From Bacillus sp. UNC438CL73TsuS30 (lineage in GTDB: Bacteria > Bacillota > Bacilli > Bacillales > Cytobacillaceae), in contig NZ_KI535297.1 of NCBI RefSeq assembly GCF_000482325.1, forward strand, positions 310,001 through 374,000: DNA of 64,000 bases, in the 5' to 3' direction. A program made the position numbers and the translations under genes. The notes below the pieces were generated by a model. That model saw only the letters and a list, made by a program, of their open reading frames with translations. It did not search any database and was not told the DNA's origin. Below are positions 17,863 to 25,644 of the stretch, in pieces (position 1 is the stretch's first letter; each line of letters begins with the position of its first letter).

Positions 17863-17893
17863 AAAAAAGCCCGGTATCAATTTACCGGGCTTA
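17863..17893 (+). terminator. Bidirectional terminator
   Basis: GCCCGGTA pairs perfectly with TACCGGGC. A6 lies on the left, giving U6 for minus-strand transcripts. The stop codon of the minus-strand coat-like gene lies inside the loop. Confidence 0.8.
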
Positions 17894-18269
17894 TATCATT
17901 GTATGGGAACTGTGAGGAATAGTTGTTAAACTGTTGATACGCCTGATCCAGTTTTTGTTGTTCTTCGGCTTCGAGTTTGTACCAGCCGCTTTGAAACATT
18001 AAATGATAGAACTCTCGGCAGCTTTGATGGGTTTCGTTTAGAATTTGAAGTAAGTCGGTATGTAGCTGCTGATGACTTGCTTCCCGAATGGCAATATTTA
18101 AACTGTCCGTTATATATTTACAAGTGCATAGGCCATCATTCAGAAAGTCCCGGTCGTTCATTTCTGGTCCTTTTACTTTGGGCAATTGACCCGTTTGCGG
18201 GTTTGCGATTTGATTTGGTTTTTGCGACTGCTGGCTTTGTTGATTTTGCTGAGCTTGTTGATTCTGCAT
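17877..18269 (-). CDS. CotF-like spore coat protein
   Basis: Protein of 130 residues with a Gln-rich N-terminus (QQAQQNQQSQQSQ) and a helical coat_F-type domain (LNDGLCTCKYITDSLNIAIREA, FYHLMFQSGWYKLEAEEQQK). CotF-family proteins are small helical bundles of the Bacillus spore coat. I place the start at the second ATG, 11 bases after AAGGAGG, because the first ATG (18278) is only two bases from that SD. It is the second gene of a pair with 18289-18579. It should be expressed late in the mother cell; I did not identify a sigma-K or sigma-E promoter. Confidence 0.7.
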   Translation of the reverse strand: MQNQQAQQNQQSQQSQKPNQIANPQTGQLPKVKGPEMNDRDFLNDGLCTCKYITDSLNIAIREASHQQLHTDLLQILNETHQSCREFYHLMFQSGWYKLEAEEQQKLDQAYQQFNNYSSQFPYNDISPVN

Positions 18270-18288
18270 CTTTAACATAACCTCCTTA

Positions 18289-18579
18289 CTAAATTTGTGA
18301 TTGTTGCATTTGTTGTGTTTGCTGTGGCATCGGGATACTTGCCATCGCCATATTGTTATTAACCTGAAGGTGAGTAAGCAATTTTTTATAATGATTTTGA
18401 TGCATTCTCCCCGCTTTATCGAGTGCCTGTTTAAATTGTGGATTGGTTGCTTGTTGGGCGAGATGATGAAATTTCTTAAAAGCCAAAAGTTCCCAAGATA
18501 GCACGTCTTTAATGTAAAGAAGATCCTTAGTTGTAATTACCCTTGGTGGAAAGGGAATGGGTGGTTGATTATTTTGCAT
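18289..18579 (-). CDS. CotF-like/YhcQ-like small spore coat protein
   Basis: Protein of 96 residues beginning MQNNQPP with a helical segment TTKDLLYIKDVLSWELLAFKKFHHLAQ resembling the N-terminal half of coat_F domains, and a Gln/Met-rich tail. The ATG at 18579 has AAAGGAG nine bases upstream. It lies 19 bp before the other coat-like gene, and the two N-termini share MQN. Likely a cotranscribed coat pair. Confidence 0.65.
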   Translation of the reverse strand: MQNNQPPIPFPPRVITTKDLLYIKDVLSWELLAFKKFHHLAQQATNPQFKQALDKAGRMHQNHYKKLLTHLQVNNNMAMASIPMPQQTQQMQQSQI

Positions 18580-18767
18580 GATAAAAACTCCTTTCAACTT
18601 TTGTTTCTATCTATAGATTTCACCAATACACTTCGTTTTATGAAATGTGCTTGAAAAGAACTCCTTTTCTACGACTTTTTGCTTAATTTAAGAGAAATTT
18701 GTCGAAAAATCCATCATTTCCATGTATAATTACAACTTGTGACCACCTAAAAAAGGAGGAATGCATT

Positions 18768-19151
18768 ATGATGGAATGGACATTAGCGGGCTTGTTTGGA
18801 GTCTCAGTATTGCTTTTAATTATTTCGCTGTCAAAAACAGCTCAAGCTACAAAAGCACAGAATAAAGGAATTGATTTAGTTCACGTTGAAGTTATGAAAG
18901 AAATCAATGATTTACAAGAATCAATTCGGAATATTGAGCTTGATATTGAAGTTGTCATGAATGAAGCGGGAGTTCAACTTTCTCCTAAGGAAAAAGTGTT
19001 TATGCGTGAAATACTAGACTTATATAAACGCAATTATTCAATTGAAAGCATTGCTGAGAGAAAACAGGTTTCTGCAGAAGAAATTAAAGAACTTCTTGCT
19101 CCTTACCTAAAATCTAAGGATGAAAGGAGAAGTATTTCAAATGCGGGTTAA
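18768..19151 (+). CDS. Membrane-anchored hypothetical protein with HTH-like C-terminus
   Basis: Protein of 127 residues. One N-terminal membrane helix (LAGLFGVSVLLLIISLS), then a coiled-coil-like stretch (VEVMKEINDLQESIRNIELDIEVVMNE), then a helix-turn-helix-like end (YKRNYSIESIAERKQVSAEEIKELLAPY). The start is the ATG at 18768 after AAAGGAGGA; the longer frame from 18699 has no SD. Its 3' end overlaps the next gene by 11 bp, so the two are coupled. Function unknown; I do not recognise a named family. Confidence 0.65.
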   Translation: MMEWTLAGLFGVSVLLLIISLSKTAQATKAQNKGIDLVHVEVMKEINDLQESIRNIELDIEVVMNEAGVQLSPKEKVFMREILDLYKRNYSIESIAERKQVSAEEIKELLAPYLKSKDERRSISNAG

Positions 19152-19635
19152 TCTATTGACCAGTTTTGCAGCAGGTATTCTTATTTCGACCACGATAAGC
19201 GGCGCTGTTTATTTTACCAATAAAACAGAAGCTGCAACAAAACCTGTCAAGGTAACGGAACAAACCAAAACGGTGACTGTTCAGCCAACAGAGGATGAAA
19301 TGAAAAACAAGCTTGCAGCAGCAGGTTATGTTGTTCAAACAAAAGCTGATTATGATAAAAATCTGAATGATGCGAAAGCAGCTGCGCAAAAGGCAGCACC
19401 GGCAGATGACAATCAATCGAAAAAAACAGTTTATAGAGTTGTTCTGAATGTAGCAAATGGGATGACAAGTATTGATGTCGGCAGGGCACTTGAAAAAGCA
19501 AAAATCATTGATAATGCTTTTAAATTCTCGAAAGATATTGAGAAAAAAGGAATTGAAAACAAGTTACGACCAGGTACATTTGTAGTGGATAGTAACATGA
19601 CCCGTGACCAGATTATCTCAACGATATTTAAATAA
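19141..19635 (+). CDS. Secreted/anchored MltG (YceG)-like LysM-domain protein without catalytic domain
   Basis: Protein of 164 residues with an N-terminal hydrophobic segment (LLTSFAAGILISTTISGAVYF), a low-complexity linker, and a C-terminal domain about 65 residues long (RVVLNVANGMTSIDVGRALEKAKIIDNAFKF ... NKLRPGTFVVDSNMTRDQIISTI). This end resembles the LysM-like N-terminal module of endolytic transglycosylase MltG, which binds peptidoglycan; the MltG catalytic part is absent. It starts at the ATG after AAAGGAGA and overlaps the previous gene. Probably a cell-wall or spore-cortex-associated accessory protein. Confidence 0.65.
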   Translation: MRVNLLTSFAAGILISTTISGAVYFTNKTEAATKPVKVTEQTKTVTVQPTEDEMKNKLAAAGYVVQTKADYDKNLNDAKAAAQKAAPADDNQSKKTVYRVVLNVANGMTSIDVGRALEKAKIIDNAFKFSKDIEKKGIENKLRPGTFVVDSNMTRDQIISTIFK

Positions 19636-19652
19636 TTATTTTTTATAAAATG

Positions 19653-19700
19653 AAAATCCCTACATGACTAGCTTAGGCTCAGTTATGTAGGGATTTTTTT
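19653..19700 (+). terminator. Terminator after the MltG-like gene
   Basis: AATCCCTACAT pairs perfectly with ATGTAGGGATT, followed by T7. Confidence 0.9.
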
Positions 19701-19985
19701 TATTAAGAGATATAACCATCTGAACATTTTACATCTTTATTATGAGTGTATAGCCTATTGCTAAGGTCTGAACACACCTATAATTTATATAATTACCTTT
19801 GAGGAGGGGTGCTCATATATTAGCAGACGGTCTTTTCTTGTATATAAACATTTTACTTTTTTTGTAAAAATATGATGTTTGTCCATTCCATCCTTGTACT
19901 AAAAAAATATAAATACAACGTGAGAGTGTTTTTTTTCAGATCATTCTTTAATGAGTTAAATTCTTCAAAAAACATTGAGGATAGG

Positions 19986-21239
19986 ATGATAAAGCTAATG
20001 AAAACCATAGTTTTTATTGAAACTAGTAAATCTGGGTCGAGTAGAGAAGCAATTAAAGCAGCAGAACGACTTGGCTATTTTACAGTGTTATTAACCAATA
20101 AAGCAAAATTCATTGAACAAAGAACAGAATTTCCCGATGTCCATCAAATGATATTAGTGGAATTATCCAATTACGATTTATTAAAAGAAAACATCATCAA
20201 GTTACAAAAACAAGGTAAACAAATAAAAGGTATTATGAGTTTTGTAGATCCTTTTGTCTATGTGGCCGCTGCCTTATCGGAAGAATTTTGTTCCAGTGTT
20301 GTCTCTGTTGATCCAATTTTAAAAATGGAAAATAAAGTTTTAACTCGTAAACTCCTCAAAAACCACAGCATAACTCCTAATTACGCAATATATACACAAG
20401 ATAAATCCTTGAAGAATTTTATCAAAAAATACAAGAGATATTTACCCCTAATAGTAAAATCTCCATTATCTAACGGATCAAAAGATGTTCTGTTGGTAAA
20501 TGACGAGAAGGAATTTAAGATTGCGATCAAACAATTATTAAAGAAAAATGAACAGGTTTTGATCGAGGAGTATCTAACAGGACCTCAATATTTAGTTGAG
20601 GCTTTAGTACACAATGGAAATGTGCATATTGTCGCAATAATCGAACAAACAATCAATTTGATTCAACGATTTATCGTAACTGGTTATAGTTTATTTGTGG
20701 ATATCGAACAGGCTTTTTACGATAAAATCCTTGATACAGTAAGTTCCGTTTTAAAGGTTTTTCGAATGGAAAATGGTGCCTGTCATCTAGAAATGCGCTT
20801 AGTACAAGGAGAATTGAAATTAGTTGAAATCAACCCAAGAATATCAGGTGGTGCAATGAATCGAATCATTGAAGTCGGATATGGAATTAATTTAGTAGAG
20901 GAAACGATTCAATTAATGTTAGGAAATAAACCAAACCTCACTAAAAAGCATAAGAAGTATGTATATGCACAATATTTAATTGTTGATTCCCTAGGAAGAT
21001 TAATCAAGGTAACGGGGAAAAATCGCAGCTCTCAGTATCCCGGTGTAGAAGAGGTGTATATTAAACCCCGAAAAGGACGAATCGTCCGTCCTCCTTTATC
21101 AATGGGGGATCGTTATGGATACATTTTGGCATCCTCAGATGTTAAAGAAGAAGCGAAAAAAATAGCCAGGAAAGCAGCAAGCGAAATTACTTTCTATCTT
21201 GAACCAATAGACAGATTTCCGGATAGAAATACAATCTGA
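19986..21239 (+). CDS. ATP-grasp carboxylate-amine ligase (L-amino-acid-ligase-like)
   Basis: Protein of 417 residues with an N-terminal Rossmann-like preATP domain (KTIVFIETSKSGSSREAIKAAERLGYF) and an ATP-grasp domain with LIVKSPLSNGSKDV, VLIEEYLTGPQYLVEAL and the Mg-binding LEMRLVQGELKLVEINPRISGG. The layout resembles the BacD/carnosine-synthase group that joins amino acids. I start at the ATG at 19986, six bases after TGAGG; the frame is open upstream to 19872 but that part is hydrophobic and unlike the family. The substrate is unknown. The neighbours are a YheC/D-like ATP-grasp protein and a MurF-like ligase. Confidence 0.8.
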   Translation: MIKLMKTIVFIETSKSGSSREAIKAAERLGYFTVLLTNKAKFIEQRTEFPDVHQMILVELSNYDLLKENIIKLQKQGKQIKGIMSFVDPFVYVAAALSEEFCSSVVSVDPILKMENKVLTRKLLKNHSITPNYAIYTQDKSLKNFIKKYKRYLPLIVKSPLSNGSKDVLLVNDEKEFKIAIKQLLKKNEQVLIEEYLTGPQYLVEALVHNGNVHIVAIIEQTINLIQRFIVTGYSLFVDIEQAFYDKILDTVSSVLKVFRMENGACHLEMRLVQGELKLVEINPRISGGAMNRIIEVGYGINLVEETIQLMLGNKPNLTKKHKKYVYAQYLIVDSLGRLIKVTGKNRSSQYPGVEEVYIKPRKGRIVRPPLSMGDRYGYILASSDVKEEAKKIARKAASEITFYLEPIDRFPDRNTI

Positions 21240-21382
21240 AGACGTTTTCTATATTAAGTGTGCAACAAGTCCAAAGTTAGTTAATCGTGAACTTATAATG
21301 ATTAAACAAAAATATTAGTATTGTCATTTAGGAAATAATTATGATTCTGATAGAATTTGAAGAAAGGTGGTAAAGAAGTATT

Positions 21383-22435
21383 ATGACGCTAATTGGAATG
21401 CTTCATCACCGGTCAGATCCAAATGATGTAAAGAAGGCGTATGCTTTTGCCGCTGTAGCAAAAGCAGAAGGTGTAAACTTTTTTTACTTTACCCCAGGGA
21501 AGGTAAATATAAAAAAGCAAAAAATTTTAGGGCGATCCTATGAAAACGGCGAGTGGATTGAAAAGGAGTTTCCCTTTCCTGATGTCATATATAATGCGAG
21601 TTCTCCTGTAAGTAATAAAGCTGAACAAATCTTTGATTATTTATCTGAGAAGATTCCGTTTACAAGTCATTCCATCGGAGACAAATTAAGCGTATATAAC
21701 AGAATAAAACATGCAAAGGAATTTGAACAATACCTTATTCCTTTTAATAAATTAACTGACATTAAAATGGGTTTGGACATGATCAAACATTATGAAAAGG
21801 TTATTATTAAACCGTTGTCTGGACATCAAGGTGGGGGTGTTGTTTATATTGAATATATTGAAAAATATGGAATAGAGAGTTACAAAATGAATGAGGCAGG
21901 ATCGATATCATCTCCTAATGAAAAAGAATTGTTAAACTTGATATCCCAGAAAATTCAGGAACAAGAACACTTAATACAAAAGTATATTTCAAGTCAAACA
22001 GAATCAAGGCATGTTTTTGATTTTCGATTGCATGTTCAAAAAAATGGAGAAGGTAAGTGGGTTATTACTTCTATTTATCCAAGAATTGGACGTTTGGGAA
22101 CCATTACATCAAATATGGGTAGTGGCGGTTATAGTACTTACCAAGACACCTTTTTAAAAATGGAGTTTGGTGACTCTTGGTATGATATTAAAAGGTATCT
22201 TGAACAATTTGCGATAAGCTTTTCTAACCATTTTGATTCTTTATATGAAGTTCCGTTGGATGAACTGGGAATTGATGTAGGGATCGATGAAAACCAAAAA
22301 TTGTGGTTGTTTGAAGTAAATTGGAGGCCAGGTCCACCAAATATATATAGTGTTGAATTAGATGTAGCTAAAAATACGATCTTATATGCTAAATATTTGG
22401 CTGATAAAAATAAACAAAAAAGAGGAAAAAAATAG
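21383..22435 (+). CDS. YheC/YheD-family ATP-grasp protein
   Basis: Protein of 350 residues. Its N-terminus (TLIGMLHHRSDPNDVKKAYAF) and central PDVIYNASSP match the YheC/YheD group, which is linked to the endospore coat in Bacillus. ATP-grasp elements are VIIKPLSGHQGGGVVYI, HLIQKYISS, FDFRLHVQKN and the terminal LFEVNWRPGPP. The reaction is not known. SD GAAAGGTGG lies upstream of the ATG. It follows the other ATP-grasp gene by 143 bp and is convergent with the MurF-like gene. Confidence 0.82.
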   Translation: MTLIGMLHHRSDPNDVKKAYAFAAVAKAEGVNFFYFTPGKVNIKKQKILGRSYENGEWIEKEFPFPDVIYNASSPVSNKAEQIFDYLSEKIPFTSHSIGDKLSVYNRIKHAKEFEQYLIPFNKLTDIKMGLDMIKHYEKVIIKPLSGHQGGGVVYIEYIEKYGIESYKMNEAGSISSPNEKELLNLISQKIQEQEHLIQKYISSQTESRHVFDFRLHVQKNGEGKWVITSIYPRIGRLGTITSNMGSGGYSTYQDTFLKMEFGDSWYDIKRYLEQFAISFSNHFDSLYEVPLDELGIDVGIDENQKLWLFEVNWRPGPPNIYSVELDVAKNTILYAKYLADKNKQKRGKK

Positions 22436-22454
22436 TATTTGCATTTAACCTGTC

Positions 22455-22480
22455 ATGCAGCCTAAAGGCTGCATTTTTTC
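22455..22480 (+). terminator. Terminator after the YheC/D-like gene
   Basis: ATGCAGCC-TAAA-GGCTGCAT stem-loop followed by T6. Confidence 0.85.
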
Positions 22481-22562
22481 TATAGGAAAAAGGATTATTA
22501 TTACTTTTATGACTTGGATAATAAGAGACCCAATTTAGGCAATAATGTAAGTTTCGCGATTA

Positions 22563-22597
22563 TAAAAAAGACGATGCGATTCAATCGTCTTTTTTTA
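22563..22597 (-). terminator. Terminator of the MurF-like gene (bidirectional)
   Basis: AAAGACGAT pairs with ATCGTCTTT, with A6 on the left and T7 on the right. It lies just beyond the minus-strand MurF-like stop. Confidence 0.8.
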
Positions 22598-22617
22598 TGT
22601 CTTTTATTATCTATCCA

Positions 22618-23997
22618 TTACCTTCTTAAATATTCGATCACATCATCGAAGTCTGAGTCATTACCGCCTGTTTTGAAATAAACAATGTCATTTGGGATTA
22701 AATATGAATCAAAAAATCTCTTCATTTCATCTGCATCTGAAAAATGATAAACATTATGCGGATTTATTCCTGCCTCAATGGCTGGCTTTGCAAAATCTTT
22801 TGCAATGAATCCTTTGGTGATAAGAACATCGATCCCCAAATCGGCGAGTAATTTTCCTGCCTTTTCGTATTCTTCATCTGCATATTGACCCAATGCTGCC
22901 ATCCTTCCCAGGACAGCAATTTTTCTTTGGGATGGCAAAGCTATCCTGCATAATGTTTCTAAGCCTTTTCTTAAGGAAGCTGGATTTGACTTCCAAGTAT
23001 CATCCACCAACGTAATTTGTTTTCTTCCCTCAATTATTTGAAAATGGGATCCCATATGATGAAAAGAAGATAATCTCTTTAAAGCATAGTGAAAATCCAC
23101 TCCTAAGATTGCAGCGGCGGCTAATGCTGCGGCGGCATTATATACATTATGCTCACCAAGACCTGGTATATATCCTTTAAATTCACTTTCCTTATATTTA
23201 ATCCTGAAACTCATGCCGGATGAATTATATTGACATTTTTTAATCCTAAAAATAGCATCCCTGTTTTTACCGAAAGTTATAATCTCTCCCTTAAACCTAG
23301 AAGTATCAATGAGCTTGAGATATGGATCGTCTGTATTTAGGATGAGTGTCCCCTCATTGTTCATACCTTGCATTATTTTTGCCTTTTCTGCTAGATAATC
23401 ATCAAAAGATCGAAATTTATCCGTATGGTCCACATCGATCATTGTCATAATCCCAATATTCGGGTAAAAATACCTGCAGGATTCCATCATATCCCCTTTT
23501 GAAGATACAGCTGTTTCAAATACTGCGACATCTGTTTGTTCATCTATTCCCATTAAATAAGGAAGGTTGTAATAACTGGCATTTTTGCTGGATATTGTGG
23601 CCTGGACATTGTTTGTTTCTTCTAAAATGTGTTTTAGCATTTCTTTGGTAGTAGATTTCCCACATGTACCCGTAATGGCGACTACAGGAAGGTTAAACAG
23701 GTGCCTGTAATACGAAGTGAATTTAAAGAAAGAGTCCTTGAGGTCCTTTACCATAATGATTTGCTCAGGATTTAATCTATCCATATGAGAAAATGGTGTA
23801 TCAGTAACAATAAAAACATTCTTGTAATCTTTAATGGATTCAACAGGAATCTCTCTATTGTTCCAACGAAAATATAATGTATGACTTCTAATTTCATATC
23901 TGTCATAAGTGACCGTTTTGATTCTTATACCTTTTTGCTTTTCATTGGGCTGAATGTTCATTGCGGTTAAAATGTTCTCCAATAATAATGTCTTCAA
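22618..23997 (-). CDS. MurF-like Mur ligase family protein
   Basis: ATP-dependent ligase of 459 residues related to MurF, which adds D-Ala-D-Ala to the UDP-MurNAc-tripeptide. P-loop GTCGKSTTKE, then the MurF-type SSKNASYYNLPYLMG, ETAVSSKGDM, IDVDHTDKFRS, ILNTDDPYL, and DDTWKSNPASL with VLGRMAALGQYAD. The uridine-nucleotide-binding N-domain looks shortened and divergent. The start is TTG at 23997, directly after AGGAGG; the longer frame to 24042 has no SD. Because it sits with two ATP-grasp genes and not in the dcw cluster, it is probably not the housekeeping MurF but a paralog joining other substrates. Confidence 0.82.
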   Translation of the reverse strand: MKTLLLENILTAMNIQPNEKQKGIRIKTVTYDRYEIRSHTLYFRWNNREIPVESIKDYKNVFIVTDTPFSHMDRLNPEQIIMVKDLKDSFFKFTSYYRHLFNLPVVAITGTCGKSTTKEMLKHILEETNNVQATISSKNASYYNLPYLMGIDEQTDVAVFETAVSSKGDMMESCRYFYPNIGIMTMIDVDHTDKFRSFDDYLAEKAKIMQGMNNEGTLILNTDDPYLKLIDTSRFKGEIITFGKNRDAIFRIKKCQYNSSGMSFRIKYKESEFKGYIPGLGEHNVYNAAAALAAAAILGVDFHYALKRLSSFHHMGSHFQIIEGRKQITLVDDTWKSNPASLRKGLETLCRIALPSQRKIAVLGRMAALGQYADEEYEKAGKLLADLGIDVLITKGFIAKDFAKPAIEAGINPHNVYHFSDADEMKRFFDSYLIPNDIVYFKTGGNDSDFDDVIEYLRR

Positions 23998-24338
23998 AAT
24001 GTTCCTCCTAAGTTCCTTTTTTCGAATAAGGCATCTCCCCAATAATGCTGTTTTGTATAGGAATAAGTGATCGAATCACTTTGAAATCAATAGCTAATTT
24101 ATCATATGACATGTCCCACAATGCAGGTGTGTGATAAATACTCAGGAAATTAGCGGAAAATGAATAATTGTTAGTCATAAACCTATGAGCCTTTAGAATT
24201 TGAATAGCTATTTTGCATAAGCTTATTTCTTAATTTAGTAATGTCAGGCTTTAGTGCTGCCACTTCAATTTTCCACTAAACTTTTTCAAGTTTTGAAAAT
24301 TCAGCTGCCTTCATACATATTTAATGGAGGTGTCGAGA
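23998..24338 (+). other. Divergent intergenic region
   Basis: About 340 bp between the MurF-like gene and the zinc-ribbon gene. I see no convincing ORF, RNA or strong promoter match; it is AT-rich and should hold promoters for both genes. Confidence 0.5.
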
Positions 24339-24662
24339 TTGAGACATAAAACGAGTGAAATTGAGTGTCTTGTATGCAACGGGATTCATTTTCGAAAAGG
24401 TTATTTTGTTCCGGAATATGAAAAGTATGATGATTTAACAAAATATAATGAAAAAGCAGAAGGGAAGATAAAATTCTTCTTGCATTCAGAAGAGAAGAAT
24501 CCATTATTAAATGTTCCCGAGCAAACGGATTTATTTTCTTACATTTGTGAGGATTGCGGTTTTATCATGAATTTTAATCAGGAAAAACAAGTTGAGAGTA
24601 AGAAGGAGGAGCGAATTAGAAAACAAAGGCAAAAAATGTATGATTGGACTAAATTTAAATAG
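24339..24662 (+). CDS. Small zinc-ribbon protein
   Basis: Hypothetical protein of 107 residues with two CxxC knuckles, CLVCNG near the N-terminus and CEDCG near residue 75, the pattern of a zinc ribbon. A basic coiled tail follows (KKEERIRKQRQKMYDW). The start is taken as TTG at 24339, six bases after GGAGGTG; the ATG at 24324 would overlap that SD. No named family recognised. A terminator follows. Confidence 0.65.
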   Translation: MRHKTSEIECLVCNGIHFRKGYFVPEYEKYDDLTKYNEKAEGKIKFFLHSEEKNPLLNVPEQTDLFSYICEDCGFIMNFNQEKQVESKKEERIRKQRQKMYDWTKFK

Positions 24663-24701
24663 TACCTAAAATGAAGAGGCATGTGTATGGAACAAAAAGG
24701 G

Positions 24702-24735
24702 CTAGACACGATTAATTGTAGTGTCTAGTCTTTTC
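24702..24735 (+). terminator. Terminator after the zinc-ribbon gene
   Basis: CTAGACAC pairs perfectly with GTGTCTAG around an 11-nt loop, followed by TCTTTT. Confidence 0.75.
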
Positions 24736-24843
24736 TGATAAAAGCATTAACAATTAAGCAGGGAGTCATGTGTCCATCCTTTGATCTTTAAAAGAAAAAT
24801 TTAAGGTCCAGGAAGGAAAACATCACTTAAATCTAGAATGCAT

Positions 24844-24867
24844 AGTTTATTCAAATCGTAATAAACT
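24844..24867 (+). promoter_or_regulatory. Candidate enhancer (UAS) for a sigma-54 activator
   Basis: Perfect inverted repeat AGTTTATT-N8-AATAAACT centred about 63 bp upstream of the -24 element of the sigma-54 promoter at 24916-24933. Position and symmetry suit an enhancer-binding protein. It differs from the RocR-like GCAAA-N5-TTTGC sites, implying another activator. Confidence 0.5.
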
Positions 24868-24915
24868 CTATTTATATATGAATCATTTTTATTAGGATTC
24901 TTCCATCATGTATCA

Positions 24916-24933
24916 TTGGCACGATTATTGCTT
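24916..24933 (+). promoter_or_regulatory. Sigma-54 promoter of the GNAT-fold gene
   Basis: TTGGCACGATTATTGCTT contains TGGCAC-N5-TTGCT, an exact -24/-12 match with 10 bp between GG and GC. Expected transcription start is near 24943, giving a leader of about 38 nt with the SD of the gene at 24981. Confidence 0.85.
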
Positions 24934-24980
24934 GTAAATAGGTTGAAGATTATTTTCAACAAATGGGGGATGAATTTATC

Positions 24981-25388
24981 ATGACCGTAAAACGATTGAA
25001 GAATTTCACGATAAGAAAGGCTGAAAAACAAGATGTTTCTAAACTGTTACCGATCATGCTAAATTACATGATCGATTTTTCCGACGAAAAAATGCATATC
25101 CACTTCTTAAACGAAATCTACAACGATTCTACAAAAGGATTACAATTTGTGGCTGAAAAGGATAACAAGATTGTTGGATTCGCAACCTTATATTTTACTT
25201 TTGATAGTCTTAAGGACAAGAAAATCGCCGTGCTGCATGATTTATTTGTAATTCCTGAATGCAGAATGGAGAAAGTTAATCAGACTCTATTTGAAACATG
25301 CCTAAAATATATTAGAGAAAATGATTTTTTATATATGATCTGTGAAACAACCGAAGGAAATAGCATAGCGAAAAAAGTCTATCAATAA
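24981..25388 (+). CDS. GNAT-fold protein with degenerate acetyl-CoA loop, short C-terminus
   Basis: Protein of 135 residues that follows the GNAT plan: FTIRKAEKQDVSKLLPIM at the N-terminus, then LQFVAEKDNKIVGFATLYFT, then VLHDLFVIPECR. Where active enzymes have the pyrophosphate-binding R/QxxGxG/A loop, this one reads RMEKVNQT with no glycine. The protein also stops at NSIAKKVYQ, just where the final strand (KLYEKLGF) would begin. It may be a truncated or regulatory relative rather than an active acetyltransferase. Start at the ATG at 24981, nine bases after GGGGGAT. It is driven by a sigma-54 promoter, which argues that it is expressed. Confidence 0.7.
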   Translation: MTVKRLKNFTIRKAEKQDVSKLLPIMLNYMIDFSDEKMHIHFLNEIYNDSTKGLQFVAEKDNKIVGFATLYFTFDSLKDKKIAVLHDLFVIPECRMEKVNQTLFETCLKYIRENDFLYMICETTEGNSIAKKVYQ

Positions 25389-25390
25389 AA

Positions 25391-25418
25391 TCCGGGGCCA
25401 GTTTAGGCCCCGGATTTT
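25391..25418 (+). terminator. Terminator after the GNAT-fold gene
   Basis: TCCGGGGCC-AGTTTA-GGCCCCGGA, a 9-bp GC-rich stem, followed by TTTT. Confidence 0.85.
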
Positions 25419-25644
25419 AACATTTCAAGCTAATTCTTGAATGTAACCAAAAGGCCAAGGTGCTCATGTTATTAGGAAAAGAAAGTGACTGTTGTTAATC
25501 GAATCAAATAGTGTATATTATAATTTGGCCTTGAAGCCATTTGCCCAAAACTAAATCCGTTGTAAAAAAAGAGTTGTAGTATTCATTATATAAAGCAAAA
25601 TTTATAAACGACAGGACATACTAAAAATAAAAAGGAATCGAGTT

